A stretch of 40,000 nt of DNA from Halocaridina rubra (Eukaryota; Arthropoda; Malacostraca; Decapoda; Atyidae): NCBI GenBank assembly GCA_037179515.1, contig JAXCGZ010009452.1, positions 132,501 to 172,500 of the forward strand, read 5' to 3'. The notes below the pieces were generated by a model that ran no database searches, was not told the origin of the DNA, and saw only the letters and a program-made list of their open reading frames with translations. This document shows positions 14,919 to 26,439 of this stretch, one piece after another. The translations under genes and the position numbers were made by a program. How positions within the stretch are numbered: position 1 is the stretch's first letter; each line of letters opens with the position of its first letter.

Positions 14919-14922
14919 AGAG
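14851..14922. repeat. (GA)n microsatellite
   Basis: This is a GA tract of about 72 bp with a single phase slip (GG) near 14900. The Arg-Glu and Ser-Leu frames in it are artefacts. Confidence 0.95.
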
Positions 14923-15159
14923 GATATTAAGAATTACTGACCCCATATACTCGTACACATGGCAAGAGCTGGCGAAAGATTCAATTAAATTAATCTTTTC
15001 ATCCCCCAGATCCAACCCGTCAGTGCACAACTCCTAGTCGTATGGGAACTAATTTTGACACAGAATACAGTAATAGAAAAACATATAATACAAATGATAA
15101 GCTTAAACAAAGATGAGAAATATTACAGAAAATATTACAGTAGTGAGAGCAGAGATGGT

Positions 15160-15440
15160 TGCTATCTCTCTCTCTACCTTGGCTGTTTCCCTCTTTAATT
15201 GAGGGGTAGCCGACATCAAAGAAAGAAAACAATAAGGGGATTACTTTGCTCTATGGGCAATGACGAGGGAGCTAGCGACCGTTCAGATGGCACTGCTGGA
15301 GTGCCATAGCCCATCCTCATCGGCTCTTCCACAACCTGTGTCGTTTCACAACTGCCAACTCCTCCTACTGCCCCTGCCACAGGGCTACCTCTGTAAGATG
15401 CAGCCCCGTGGTAACAGCAGATGTGGTTGCACATAAAAAA
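15160..15440 (-). repeat. Probable LINE or SINE 3' region, unplaced
   Basis: Read on the minus strand it contains CCACGGGGCTGCATCTTACA and GATGTCGGCTACCCCTCAAT, words I associate with LINE 3' ends in decapod genomes. It lies just 3' of a minus-strand LINE coding fragment (15490-15890) and may be part of it. No second copy is in the window, so this rests on memory and position only. Confidence 0.3.
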
Positions 15441-15489
15441 AATAAACAAACAAACAAACAGACAGATAAGCAATTAATAAAAAAAATAA

Positions 15490-15890
15490 ATAGCATCAAC
15501 AATGATGTTCTCTTGTAACTCTTGGCATTTCTCTTATTTCAGGTCCCACTTCAGTCATTAAATATTGTATATTTCTACTTATCCTCATTTCTTCCTCATA
15601 TAACCTTCTCTTCTCTGGGTTCCCAACCTATACAAATAAATTTTCATGTTCCTGGTATATGTCTTCCCAGAACCGTTTTAGCTGTACTCCTATATTTTTT
15701 TCTTCTGATATGACACCTTGTGCATCATATATTTCAATTTTGGAATAATTTCTTATTTTTTCTCCTCTAAGTTTTCTTATATACATATGTAGGCTTTTAC
15801 TTCTGTTCTGTATATTTTTAATTTTATTTGTTTCTTTTATTTCATACAGAGTTACTGCTTCATTCATTATATTTTAAACTTTTTGCTTTT
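15490..15890 (-). pseudogene. LINE-C fragment, linker before the RT domain
   Basis: The minus strand encodes IRKLRGEKIRNYSKIEIYDA, then EEKNIGVQLKRFWEDIYQEH. These are typical of the linker between endonuclease and reverse transcriptase in a common arthropod LINE lineage. The frame then shifts to ISRNIQYLMTEVGPEIREMP. The endonuclease and the RT catalytic core are absent. It is a third LINE family in the window, different from LINE-A and LINE-B. It is a dead fragment. Confidence 0.55.
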
Positions 15891-16107
15891 ATTGATGACA
15901 TAGAGTTTCAACTTCTTAAAGCAAATTAATTTCTAGAGGAACAACATGTATCCAGTGGTAGGTTGGCTAATGGCACCATCCACCCGTTGCGATACTACAG
16001 CTGAAGGTTTTTTGAACTTAAGTAGGTCTGTCCAGGACAGTTCGATGTTAAGTCTTCCTACAGTTACGGTTCTTTTTCTATGCCTACAGCTACACTGAAT
16101 ATTCTTG

Positions 16108-16275
16108 GATATTCATCACACATCTTTTATTATTCCTTCACATCTGACAAGTCATTACACTCTCCATCTCTGTTTCTCTTTACTTTATGTATTCTTCGTG
16201 CCCAGGTCGGATGAGGGCTGTTTTATTTTATAATTTTTTGGCCCGTCCTGGTGTCACAATCATAAAAAAATAAAT
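16108..16275 (+). mobile_element. LINE 3' tail copy (plus strand)
   Basis: It aligns with the reverse complement of 27268-27418. Shared words are CTGACAAGTCATTACACTCT, GATGAGGG and GGCCCGTCCTGGTGTCACAA, followed by A-rich TCATAAAAAAATAAA. The final GTGTCACA...ATAAAA resembles the LINE-A tail, so this is probably a LINE-A subfamily, 5'-truncated to its 3' UTR. Confidence 0.65.
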
Positions 16276-16530
16276 AAAATATGGGAGCGCGTGAAAATAC
16301 TATTCCACTACAGACTCCAAATATCTAATGGTGTACTCAGTAAGCCCGCTAAGATGGTTAGGGCTACCACAAGATGAACGTTATTATATTAACTTTTTAC
16401 GCATAAGTGATTCTGGTGAAACGATGTTGTACAAATCATCTTGGGGAGTTGAAATCGGACTCTTCTGAGATGGAACATAACACTAGCACCACTGAGGTAT
16501 CGAAGAAGAAAGTTTGATGTTTTGTACATA

Positions 16531-16842
<312 letters not shown>

Positions 16843-17167
16843 ATCTCTTTCCCTTATGTTTTACTCTCTCTCACTTATTCATTTTAAGATTAATTTTTAT
16901 TTGCTTATACTTTTTCAAAACAAAAGAATATAATTCAACAGATTCTTTCCTACGAATTATGGGCATAATACAAAAAAAACTACAAGAACAAAAGAACTTG
17001 AGACTTTCTTGGTGACATCCAGACTTATTGTGGGGTAAGAAACATATGCACTAATAACAGTTACATAAACAAAGAAACATAAAAACCAGGAGCTAAGGTA
17101 TTGTAATAGAGACATTTTTAGAGACTTTGATTCCTCAAGTCAAAAGGGTGGTTAGAAAAAAACAAAG

Positions 17168-17693
17168 GCCCGATTTCTTAAACAGTGTAAACCTAGGATA
17201 CCATATTGTTAGTTAGCTAGACACACAAATGGTTTTCATAAACGTATCTGACGCGGTTCTGTGTATGGCTAGGATCCAATACCATATTGTTAGTTAGCTA
17301 GACACACACCAATGGATTTCATAAACGCATCTGACGCGGTTCTGTGTATGGCTAGGATCCCGTACGGGATCCTAGCCATATACAGAACCGCGTCAGATGC
17401 GTTTATGAAATCCATTTGTGTGTGTCTAGCTAACTAACAATATGGTATCCTAGGTTTACACTGTTTAAGAAATCGGGCCTTTGTTTTTTTTTTCTAACCG
17501 CGTCAGTTGTGTTTATGAAATCCATTTGTATGTGTCTAGCTAACTAACAATATGGTATCCTAGGTTTACACTGTTTAAGGGGGATCCTAGCCATACACAG
17601 AACTGTGTCAGATGCGTTTATGAAATCCATTTGTGTGTGTCTAGCTAGTCAACAATGTGGTATCCTAGGTTTACACTGTTTAAGAAATCGGGC
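17168..17693. mobile_element. Complex foldback element of five inverted units, 5-bp target duplication
   Basis: A unit of about 110 bp occurs twice forward (17168-17275 and a shorter one to about 17361), then three times reversed (about 17372-17479, 17500-17578 partial, 17582-17693). The unit begins GCCCGATTTCTTAAACAG, and the element ends with the reverse complement of this. CAAAG directly flanks both sides (17163-17167 and 17694-17698). The centre is the perfect palindrome GGATCCCGTACGGGATCC at 17355-17372. No ORF is present. Confidence 0.82.
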
Positions 17694-17939
17694 CAAAGTC
17701 AAAACAAAAAAATAGGAGCTAAGTAACTATAGGAGACACATTTCGATATTAACAGAAACAAATAAAACAGGGGCTAATGTGCAGTAACAGAGACGTTATA
17801 TCGATATTAACAAGAGAGACAGCTGAAGGCCAGTCTGGATGGAGAGAGCAAAGGCACAGGATACGTTGAATTGATGGAGTACCTGACTATAAAGGGAAGC
17901 AGCTTCAATTACCTTGCATCTCTTATCATGCAACTTTCA

Positions 17940-18270
17940 TCTTCTTTAGTTGATGCCAAACCTCTCCAATAAACAACTGCACTCTTAATTTAGACTAAAC
18001 ATTATGAATAAACACTTTCATCCATTTCAGATGATGTTACAAATCTCAAAAATATCTATTACCCACTAGATTTGAACCAAATATTTCGTATAAACACTTT
18101 TCACGCTCTTTTGGTGATGCTAAACATCTAGGATACAAATTTACGTACTTTGTAAATAACGCTAAACATCTCTTGAGTAAATTTTTTTCACTCTTGTTCG
18201 TTGATTGACGCTAAGAGTCACGAAAAATATTTTTTAAGCAACTTTTGATGAATGTTAAACATCATCTTTC
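17940..18270. repeat. Degenerate minisatellite, unit about 55-65 bp
   Basis: Words such as GATGCTAAACATCT, AACGCTAAACATCT, GATGCCAAACCTCT and AATGTTAAACATCA recur, each followed at similar spacing by TAAACACTTTTCACTCTT-like sequence. This gives roughly five or six decayed units. I see no gene between 17700 and 18480. Confidence 0.5.
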
Positions 18271-18489
18271 AAGGGTTATGACAATTTTTTTTCCCTCGAT
18301 ACTTAACATTCTGGATGCTCAATATTATTCTTATTTGACTTGTATCAAGGCATAGGATCAATATTTTCTTTGTAAGATATATCTTCATTAACTATTCTTG
18401 TCTGAGTGGAAATATTCGAATAAACCTTATATCAAGACTTTATCTGACTAGCTCTTTTAAACAAAGCAACTATTAAATTAGCATATTTG

Positions 18490-18509
18490 CATATATATAT
18501 ATATATTAT

Positions 18510-18580
<71 letters not shown>
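18490..18580. repeat. (TA)n microsatellite
   Basis: An AT tract of about 90 bp with two phase slips (attata, taatat). Confidence 0.95.
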
Positions 18581-18584
<4 letters not shown>

Positions 18585-18789
18585 GAGTATACGAGCTTTT
18601 GTCCAATTTTTTTTTTTCATCGCTAACATCCTAAACAGGTTTATGTTCTTGTGACATGTCTTGTTTTCAGAGAGGAAGCCATGTGACTCTCCGAAGTAAA
18701 TTGACATGGATACCCACACCGATTAGTGGATGTAATATAATTTAACAATTTTTACTCAAATATTCTTTTCGGCATTTTCTGTCATAATT

Positions 18790-18960
18790 AGTCCCCATTC
18801 AAATGGGGGTAGATGCAGATAGACTGAAGCTGGGGATTATGGCTGGGTGTCCTTCTTAACGCCTCATGGTTGGATCAAACCCACGTTAGTCGGGTTTGTC
18901 ATTTTTCAACGAGCGCGATCCACGACTAAGCTGCAGCCGCCTCCAAATATAATATATTTA
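18790..18960. repeat. Dispersed repeat R2, fragment
   Basis: GAAGCTGGGGATTATGGCTG ... GCCTCATGGTTGGATCAAAC resembles 25600-25722 and the reverse of 26186-26262 (TGGCTGGATACCCATCC). Similarity is patchy. It is probably an old SINE-like element. Confidence 0.4.
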
Positions 18961-19310
18961 ACTTATATCTACAGAGCCGTGAGGATTACCTCGCTTTACA
19001 ACATCCTTCTTTATCTTTTATATTTGACTGTCTTCGTCTCTTTCTTTTCCCTCTTCTTTTCGTCTTTTTCTTCTTCTTCTTGTTTTTATTTTTCTCCACT
19101 TCTCTTTCCTCATTGTCAGCATCTCTTCAAAAGGTTTTATAGAGTCGCTGTTTCTCAATAGCTTCACGTAAACAGCTATTTAGTTTGCTCCTGAAGTTTT
19201 ACTACCACTTGTCATTGCTAACACAAACCCTTTTCATTTTTCCGAAAAATATAAAAATATATTTACCAGTATTTCTGCAACTCTGAATTATTTTTTTCTA
19301 AATATTTCTG

Positions 19311-19313
<3 letters not shown>

Positions 19314-19400
<87 letters not shown>
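19314..19400. repeat. (CT)n(CA)n microsatellite abutting LINE-B array 1
   Basis: A CT tract (about 19314-19384) followed by a CA tract (19385-19400). LINE-B copy 1 starts exactly where the CA repeat ends. Confidence 0.95.
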
Positions 19401-19402
<2 letters not shown>

Positions 19403-19710
19403 TGGTTATGATAGAGTGGATAGGGATCCATATTTTGATATGGCTGGCTCTAGAACTAGAGGTCATAGTTTGAAGCTTCGTAAGAAAACTTCTTCGCAGG
19501 ATGTAAGGAAATACTTTTTCAGTGTAAGAGTAGTTGATAATTGGAATTCGCTAAGCGAGGAGGTAGTTAATGCTATCTCAATCCATAGTTTTAAGGACAG
19601 GTATGATAAGTATCACTAAGTATAAAATGGAACCGATCAGGAGACGGGAAGATACGAGCTTTGGGCTCTTTCCCGTAAACACAATTAGGTAATCACAATT
19701 AGGTAATCAC
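19401..19710 (+). pseudogene. LINE-B array 1, copy 1: extreme C terminus plus 3' tail
   Basis: A 5'-truncated copy encoding the ORF2 C terminus (GHSLKLRKKTSSQDVRKYFF, then VDNWNSLSEEV, ending DKYH and a stop at 19617-19619). The 3' UTR follows (GATCAGGAGACGGGAAGATA ... CCCGTAAACAC), then two tail repeats of AATTAGGTAATCAC. There is no poly(A). It joins copy 2 directly at 19711. Confidence 0.88.
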
Positions 19711-22460
19711 AGAATATTAAGGGCTGAAAGATCTGGGAGGACTGGTGGAGGGATAGCACTGCTCATAAGTGAAAGGATTCAAGTTGAAGAAATAAACTTG
19801 GCTATAGAAAGTGAGTTCAAGGAATTCCTTGTTCCTCGCATAAATACTGGGTCAGATAGCATTATTAATAACTGTTGTATATAACCCATCAAGGAACCAG
19901 AATAGCCTAGAAGTATATGAGGAAAGTCATATAGGTACTATTGAAGTCATAAACTCAGTTGTTAACATGGCACGGGAGAGAAAATGTAGGATTTTGATTA
20001 TGGGAGATTTTAATCATAAAGAGATAGATTGGATAAATCTTGACCCACACGGTGGTGAGGACTCATTCTGGGCAAGATTCCTAGATTGCGTACAAGGGAA
20101 TTTCCTACACCAACATGTAATGGAACCAACGAGGGCCAGAGGTGGGGATGAGCCATCACTACTTGATCTAGTATTCACAGATAATGTGTTGGATATTGAA
20201 CAAATTGAGTATGAACCACCAATTGGAAAGAGTGACCACTGTGTGTTGTTGATGGAGTATATCATTGAAGATATTCTGCCTGAGAGCAGAGGCACTGAGG
20301 ACATGAGGAGGAACTATCCGAAAGGAGATTACATCAAAATGAATGAGCTTTTTGCAGTTATTGACTGGAGAACCTTATTTTACAACAAATCTGTACAAGA
20401 AATGTATAACATCTTTTGTGAGAAATATGGGAAGATAGTAGATTGCTGCATACCTTTCACCAAAGTAGGTGTAATTCATGCCAGAGAGAAATGGTTCGAT
20501 AAGGAGTGTAAAAGAGCTAAGGAGTGGAGAGACAAATGCTGGAAAAGGTATAGGAGGAGAAAAAACATAAATGCCTGGCAAACCTACAAAAGAGCAAGAA
20601 ATTACTACCTAAGTAAAAGAAGAGAGGCAGAGAGAGACTATGAGAGGGACATCACCTGGAAGGCTAAAGAAAATCCCAAGCTTTTCCACAGCGTATCAGA
20701 GGAAAACTGAAGGTAAGAGAACAGGTTTTAAGGTTAAAGAGAGCGGATGGAAGCATCACTGAGACGGATGAAGAGATCTGCAAAGAATTGAACAAGGAGT
20801 TTCAGTCAGTATTTACAGTAGAAAATACCCCACCCCCTCAGATTGCAGAGATAGAAGCTCAAGGGCCGGTATTAGAGAACATCAACCTTACAGCCACAGA
20901 GGTATGCAAAGCGCTGAAGGAGTTCGATGTTCATATAGCTACAGGTCCTGATGACATATCCCCTCATGAACTTAAAAAATGTGCAAACTCAATATCAGTG
21001 GCACTAAGTACCATATTTAAAAAGTCACTGGAGTCAGGGGAGATTCCAAGATGCTGGAAACAAGCAAACGTGATACCTATCTTCAAAAAGGGAAGGAGGG
21101 ATACGGCTCTGAACTATAGACCAGTTTCCTTGACCAGCATAGTTTGCAAAGTTATGGAGAAACTACTAAGGAAATATATCTCTCTTCACTTGGAATCCTT
21201 CAACCTTTTGTCAGTGAGGCAACATGGCTTCAGAGAAGGTAGATCAACAGTAACAAACTGATTAGAATTTTATGATGAGGTAAGCCCAGTCTTACAGGAA
21301 AAGAGAGGGTTGGGCAGATTGGATATTCCTAGACTTCCAATAAGCATTTGACACTGTCCCACATGGGAAACTTATTAAGAAGCTGCAAGCAATGGCTAGA
21401 ATAGGTGGAAATGTCTTGAAATGGATAAAAACTTACTTAGAAGGAAGGGAACAGAGGGTTAGAGTAAGACACTCAGTGTCTGAATGGAGAAGAGTTAGTA
21501 GTGGAGTTCCTCAGGGCTCAGTTTTAGGGCCACTTTTGTTCCTTGTATATGTAAATGACCTACCAGAGTCTGTAAATTCATTCATGAATATGTTTGCAGA
21601 TGATGCAAAGATTGTGAAGAAAGTAAAAAACGAGAACAATGGTAGAGAACTTCAGGAAGATCTAAATAGTCAGCACGAGTGGTCAGAAAAGTGGCTAATG
21701 AAATTCAATACTTCAAAATGTAAGGTAATGAGAATGGGTACAAGTGCAAGAAGGCCCAAGCTTGACTACTTGGTGGCTGGAGTACAACTTCAAGAGACAG
21801 AAAAGGAGAGAGATCTAGGAGTAAACATACATGGCAGATTTGTCTCCAGTAATACATATAATGGCATAGTAAGGGCAGCATATGCATTCTTATTAAATGT
21901 AAGGATAGCCTTCAGGCACATGGACAAGGAAATGTTCAGAAATATTTATGTAACCTATGTGAGGCCAAAACTCGAATATGCAGCCCCCTTTTGGAATCCG
22001 CACTTGAAAAAGCACATAGCTAAGCTTGAAAAAGTTCAAAGACATGCCACGAAACTGGCGCCAGAAATACGTAATCTCAGTTATGATGAGAGGCTGAGGG
22101 AATTAGACTTACCATCACTCGAAGCTAGAAGATTGAGGGGAGATATGGTGACAGTCTTTAAATTCCTTCATGGTTATGATAGAGTGGATAGGGTTCGATA
22201 TTTTGATATGGCTGGCACTAGAACTAGAGGTCATAGTTTGAAGCTTCGTAAGAAAACTTCTTTGCAGGATGTAAGGAAATACTTTTTCAGTGTAAGAGTA
22301 GCTGATAATTGGAATTGGCTAAGCGAGGAGGTAGTTAATGCTAGCTCAATCAATAGTTTTAAGGACAGGTATGATAAGTATCACTAAGTATAAAATGAAA
22401 CTGATCAGGAGACGGGAAGATACGAGCTTGGGGCTCTTTCCCGTAAACACAATTAGGTAA

Positions 22461-22461
<1 letters not shown>
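19711..22461 (+). pseudogene. LINE-B array 1, copy 2: endonuclease-RT ORF2, broken
   Basis: It begins inside the endonuclease (RTGGGIALLISERI), then MGDFNHKEIDW and GKSDHCVLL motifs, the linker, and the reverse transcriptase: ATGPDDISPHELK, motif A FLDFQ.AFDTV, motif B SGVPQGSVLGPLLF and catalytic FADD near 21600. The C terminus ends at the stop at 22385-22387. Compared with the array 2 copy it has a 1-bp insertion near 19865, a 1-bp deletion near 20693, a nonsense codon at 21260, a 1-bp insertion near 21300 and a nonsense codon near 21341. The last third (21392-22387) is open. The 3' tail ends AATTAGGTAATCAC and runs into (AC)n. ORF2 would nick DNA and copy the element's RNA; this copy cannot. 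Confidence 0.88.

Positions 22462-22492
<31 letters not shown>
22462..22492. repeat. (AC)n at the 3' end of LINE-B array 1
   Basis: A CA tract of about 31 bp directly continuing the LINE tail ATCAC. It is probably the remainder of the insertion target. Confidence 0.9.
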
Positions 22493-22495
<3 letters not shown>

Positions 22496-22604
22496 CGTAT
22501 GAGTGCAATCTAAGGGTGTTTACCTCTTATTAAAGTACAAAGGACCCAACTACTGTCTCCTCATCATCCTTCAGAGTCACCTGGCTAAGAGATATCAATA
22601 ATAT

Positions 22605-23223
22605 GCACACATTTTGAGGAGTTGAACTCGTGACCTCGTGCTGCTGGAAGCGTAAGTAATATCCACTAAGCTACTACCAAGACTCCAGGGGTGTTATCAA
22701 AACAACCTCACCCTCCAACGTTTCTGAGGGCAATGACAATCAATTAATAAATTGTTAAGTGACTGTCAGTGCCCTCAGAAACATTGGAGGGCGAGGTTGT
22801 GTTGACACCCCTGGAGTCTTGGTAGTAGCTTAGTGGATATTACTTATGGATTGGATTCGGTTTTACGTCACGAACTCCCTTTTCTACTAAGGGCTGGGAC
22901 GGTTGCCTTCTTACGTAGGACTTGTTTTGCCAGATGCAATCGTTACCCTGAGTGTATGCCCTTACTAACCTCAGTTCGTGACGGGGCGCGAACCCTCGAC
23001 CTGCCGCCTCAGAGTCGCAGACGCTACCATTTTGCCACGGAGACTACAGTGGATATTACTTATGCTTCCCGTAATAAATTATTCAGTGATTGTCAGTGCC
23101 CTCAGAAACATTGGAGGGTGAGGTTGTTTTGATGACACACCTGGAGTCTTGGTAGTAACTTAGTGGATATTACTTATGCTTCCCGCAGCACGAGGTCACG
23201 GGTTCAACTCCTCAAAGTGTGTG
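22605..23223. mobile_element. Inverted-repeat element with tRNA-like arms, carrying a SINE
   Basis: The left arm (22605 to about 22738) and right arm (about 22750-22848 and 23065-23223) are reverse complements. The right end reads GGTTCAACTCCTCAAAGTGT. Read outward, each arm resembles a tRNA gene: TAGCTTAGTGGATATTACTTA, then CAGCACGAGGTCACG and a GTTCAACTCC B-box. Part of the right arm is tandemly duplicated, and a SINE (22849-23047) sits in its first copy. It is probably two SINE-like units in inverted orientation. Confidence 0.65.
22849..23047 (-). mobile_element. tRNA-derived SINE, copy 2 (minus strand)
   Basis: The reverse complement matches SINE copies 1, 3 and 4 over the full unit, from the tRNA-like head (near 23047) to GTAAAACCGAATCC (near 22850). 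It is flanked by a perfect 17-bp target duplication, AGTGGATATTACTTATG, at 22832-22848 and 23048-23064. Part of that duplication belongs to the host inverted-repeat element. Confidence 0.9.
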
Positions 23224-23437
23224 CTAATAATAAGCGATCCTTTAAAGTTGACACGACTAAATGAATTATAACGTCCATTCTCTGGGTTACCCAAGGAGTA
23301 TTATGGTGAGGGTGGGGGTTGTAATGGGGGTGTTCGATTCGGTGATGGTGGGGGAGGGATGAAAATTGTGGAGACCCTTCATCCCTAAGGAGTTTAAGAA
23401 TGGTGACCTATGGTGAATTGGAGAAAAGGTAAACATG

Positions 23438-23920
23438 AGAAGAAGAAGAAGAAGAAGAAGAAGAAAAAGAAGAAGAAGAAGACTATTTCTTATATTATAT
23501 ATAAAGGTAAAAATAAAGATTTTAATAAATAACTGAATTCAAGAATTGTTGTTTTATCTTTTACCACAGTTGATCCTTTTTCCGCCTTCTCTGATCACAA
23601 AGTTTTATTGAGTTTTCAAGGTCATTTCCATAATAATAATAATAATGATAATAATAATAATTATTATTATTACCATTATTATAGTAGTAGTAGTAGTAGT
23701 AATAGTAGTAGTAGATAAGGAGATCCGGTTTTCCTACATTTATCTGTCCTTGAGTGTATTTTTTTTATTTTTTTTCATTTTAACTTAGTTTTTCTTTTAT
23801 TATCTATAATGAACTATCACCATATCAACAATTTCAAGGGTTCGTTTAGAAATGATTAGATATAAGATATATACGTTTATTATTTTCAATTTCTTTTCAT
23901 ATCCGTTTTGTTTAGTAACA

Positions 23921-23997
<77 letters not shown>
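23438..23997. repeat. GAA, AAT/AGT and (AT)n tracts
   Basis: (AGA)n lies at 23438-23482, mixed AAT/ATT/AGT triplets at about 23631-23716 and (AT)n at 23925-23997. Unique AT-rich sequence between them shows no gene. Confidence 0.9.
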
Positions 23998-23998
<1 letters not shown>

Positions 23999-24142
23999 TT
24001 ATTACATATTCAAATATTCATCTTGTAGTTATCAATCAATTTTGAATTTATTTACATATGTACATACTTTTATTTTTCATATATAAGTTTATCTGCTCAT
24101 TTATTTCCTGCTTTTTATATGTCTCGTTATTTAGTGAAGAGT

Positions 24143-24337
24143 AGTAGTCTCCGTGGCAAAATGGTAGCGTCTGCGACTCTGAGGCGGCAGGTCGAGGGTT
24201 CGCGCCCCGTCACGGACTGAGGTTAGTAAGGGCATACACTCAGGGTAACGATTACATCTGCCAAAACAAGTCCTTCGCAAGAAGGCAACCGTCCTAGCCC
24301 TTAGTAGAAAAGGGAGTTCGTAACGTAAAACCGAAAC
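24143..24337 (+). mobile_element. tRNA-derived SINE, copy 3
   Basis: About 195 bp, with the head GTCTCCGTGGCAAAATGGTA, the B-box GGTTCGCGCCCC and the 3' end GTAAAACCGAAAC. It is flanked by a perfect 18-bp target duplication, CGTTATTTAGTGAAGAGT (24125-24142 and 24338-24355). Confidence 0.93.
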
Positions 24338-24402
24338 CGTTATTTAGTGAAGAGTGAATAAAATGTGTCAACTGTTATTTTAATATGCGAGAACGTGTTT
24401 GC

Positions 24403-24404
<2 letters not shown>

Positions 24405-24433
<29 letters not shown>

Positions 24434-24434
24434 G

Positions 24435-24517
<83 letters not shown>
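24405..24517. repeat. (GT)n(GA)n compound microsatellite
   Basis: GT repeats at about 24405-24433, a short G run, then GA repeats to 24517. The overlapping Val-Cys and Arg-Glu open frames are artefacts. Confidence 0.95.
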
Positions 24518-24519
<2 letters not shown>

Positions 24520-24904
24520 CGCATGTGCGTATTTTCCTTGTGTTCACAAGGAGTTATTAATGCTCATAACTACCCTGTCTCCTAGTCTTATTTTTCCCAT
24601 TCATGTGTATGTATGCGTGCGTGCTTGCGAGCGTGTATGCCTGTGTCCGTTTATGTATTTATCTGATTGTATTCACGGGAAAGAGCATTATGGTTAACTT
24701 TCCCTCCCGCCCGCTATTTTTTCCTCTTATTCGGTGTGTGTTTGTTATGTGTGTGTCCATGTCATTCATGACATGTATACATGCTTGTGTGTATTTCATA
24801 TTTTTTGGCATAGTATAAGATAAGTTCTTGTAAAATATTCCTGAATAATCCTGAATAACGATCTTGAAATTTGTTTTTATCTTTACACTGCTACGAATAT
24901 TATA

Positions 24905-25100
24905 AAATAAGATGCCACTGGGTTAAGCAGTCCAGCTTAGCTTAGTGCCGGTCCCAAGCCCGGATAAATGGGGAGGGTTTCCAGGATAGTCCTAGCAAGA
25001 CACTGGAAGAAAACCTCTTTGCTCAAGCAACGCATGGCTAGTCAAACATAGTCAGCCGACTGACAGATAGAGAACTATCTACTCAGGCGTATGGTGAGAA
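24905..25100 (+). mobile_element. RTE-like LINE 3' end, fragment
   Basis: GTGCCGGTCCCAAGCCCGGA followed by TAAATGGGGAGGGTT matches the well-known 3' terminal region of RTE-clade LINEs in many animals. No coding part remains. The assignment rests on recall of this motif, and only one copy is in the window. Confidence 0.5.
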
Positions 25101-25121
25101 AAAAAGGTGAGAAAAGATACA

Positions 25122-25122
<1 letters not shown>

Positions 25123-25164
<42 letters not shown>

Positions 25165-25397
25165 GCTAACATTATTATTATTATTATTATAATTACTGCT
25201 CTTATTATTCTTCTTCTTTTTATTACTGTTATCATTATTATTATTATTATTAGTGTAGTAGTAGTAGTAGTAGTAGCAGTAGTAGTATTGTTTTTGATGT
25301 TGTTGCTGTTATTATTATTATCATTATTATTATCATCATTATTATTATTATAATCATTATTATTTGTTATTATTATTCTTATTATTATTATTATTAT
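25123..25397. repeat. Interrupted ATT/AGT triplet region
   Basis: Mostly ATT repeats with TTC, AGT and GTT interruptions over about 275 bp. Confidence 0.9.
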
Positions 25398-25599
25398 TTA
25401 AAAGACAAGAAAACTCACTCGCAATCTAAAGGATCTCTCAAATGAACAAAGTGGTAGTTAAAAAAAAAAAAAAAACTTCTCTGACAGTAGCAGTAGATAT
25501 GATCACACATCTGTGGTCCCTGGACGCAGGTGCCATTTCTTCTTGACAATTGTACTATTTTTTTTTTTTTTTAATGTTACCATCACTTCCTATCACTTT

Positions 25600-25722
25600 A
25601 CAGGAGCTGGGGATTTAAGACTGGATGCCATGCCTAACGTCCCTACATGGGTTTGATCACGGGTCTGTTGCTTCCCGAGGCGGGTATTTCTAGCATTACA
25701 CTAAGGCGTTCCCCGTCTGCTA
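25600..25722. repeat. Dispersed repeat R2, fragment
   Basis: AGGAGCTGGGGATTTAAGAC ... GGTTTGATCACGGGTCTGTT ... TACACTAAGGCGTTCCCC is similar in order to 13711-13832 and 18790-18960. A short reverse-strand relative lies at 26186-26262. Confidence 0.4.
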
Positions 25723-26439
25723 ACTATAATATTCCCTGAAAATTCAATTCTACCTTCGTATTTAGGTGTATTAATTACCAACAGGAAGGATATAATTGAG
25801 AATCCATAAGATTTAGCATAAGAGTGGAACTAACTATCCTTGACTATTTAGTCATTTGAACAATGATAACATTTGTATAAGTACATATAAACACATTAAG
25901 CAAAACGAGATTCGACCCTGAGACTTTTGAGAATGTGAATATTGAAGTCAGAGCTTTGACCTCAGTGAACAGCAGGTCTCCAACTCTCGACTCTGAGTAG
26001 GTCACTGACAACCTCATGTCTTTTGCACAAAGATTAAAGTAAATTTTACAGATCCTAGACATATATGCTCTCGCCTTTTTAGTTTGCTGCTTTTAATTTA
26101 ATAGCTTTATATATATTCAGTCACTTAAACAAGTAATAACACTTGTAAACAATATAAACGCATTACCATATACAGGATTCGGCCGTGGGGTGTTAGGATG
26201 GGTATCCAGCCATAAATCCTTTGCTCTAATTATCAGCTTCTTAGCCAATTCTAATGGGGATTAATAGCAACATAAATAAAAAAAAACCCACAACGAATGA
26301 TTCGAACCTGAGACTTTTGTGAGCGAACCATGGAGAGCAAGAGAGTATGACTTGCAAACGTTGTTCTTAACAAGAGTTTACAACAAATTGTCTTAAACAT
26401 CTCAACCACCTGTCACTGCAGCAGGTTTAATGCAGCTGC

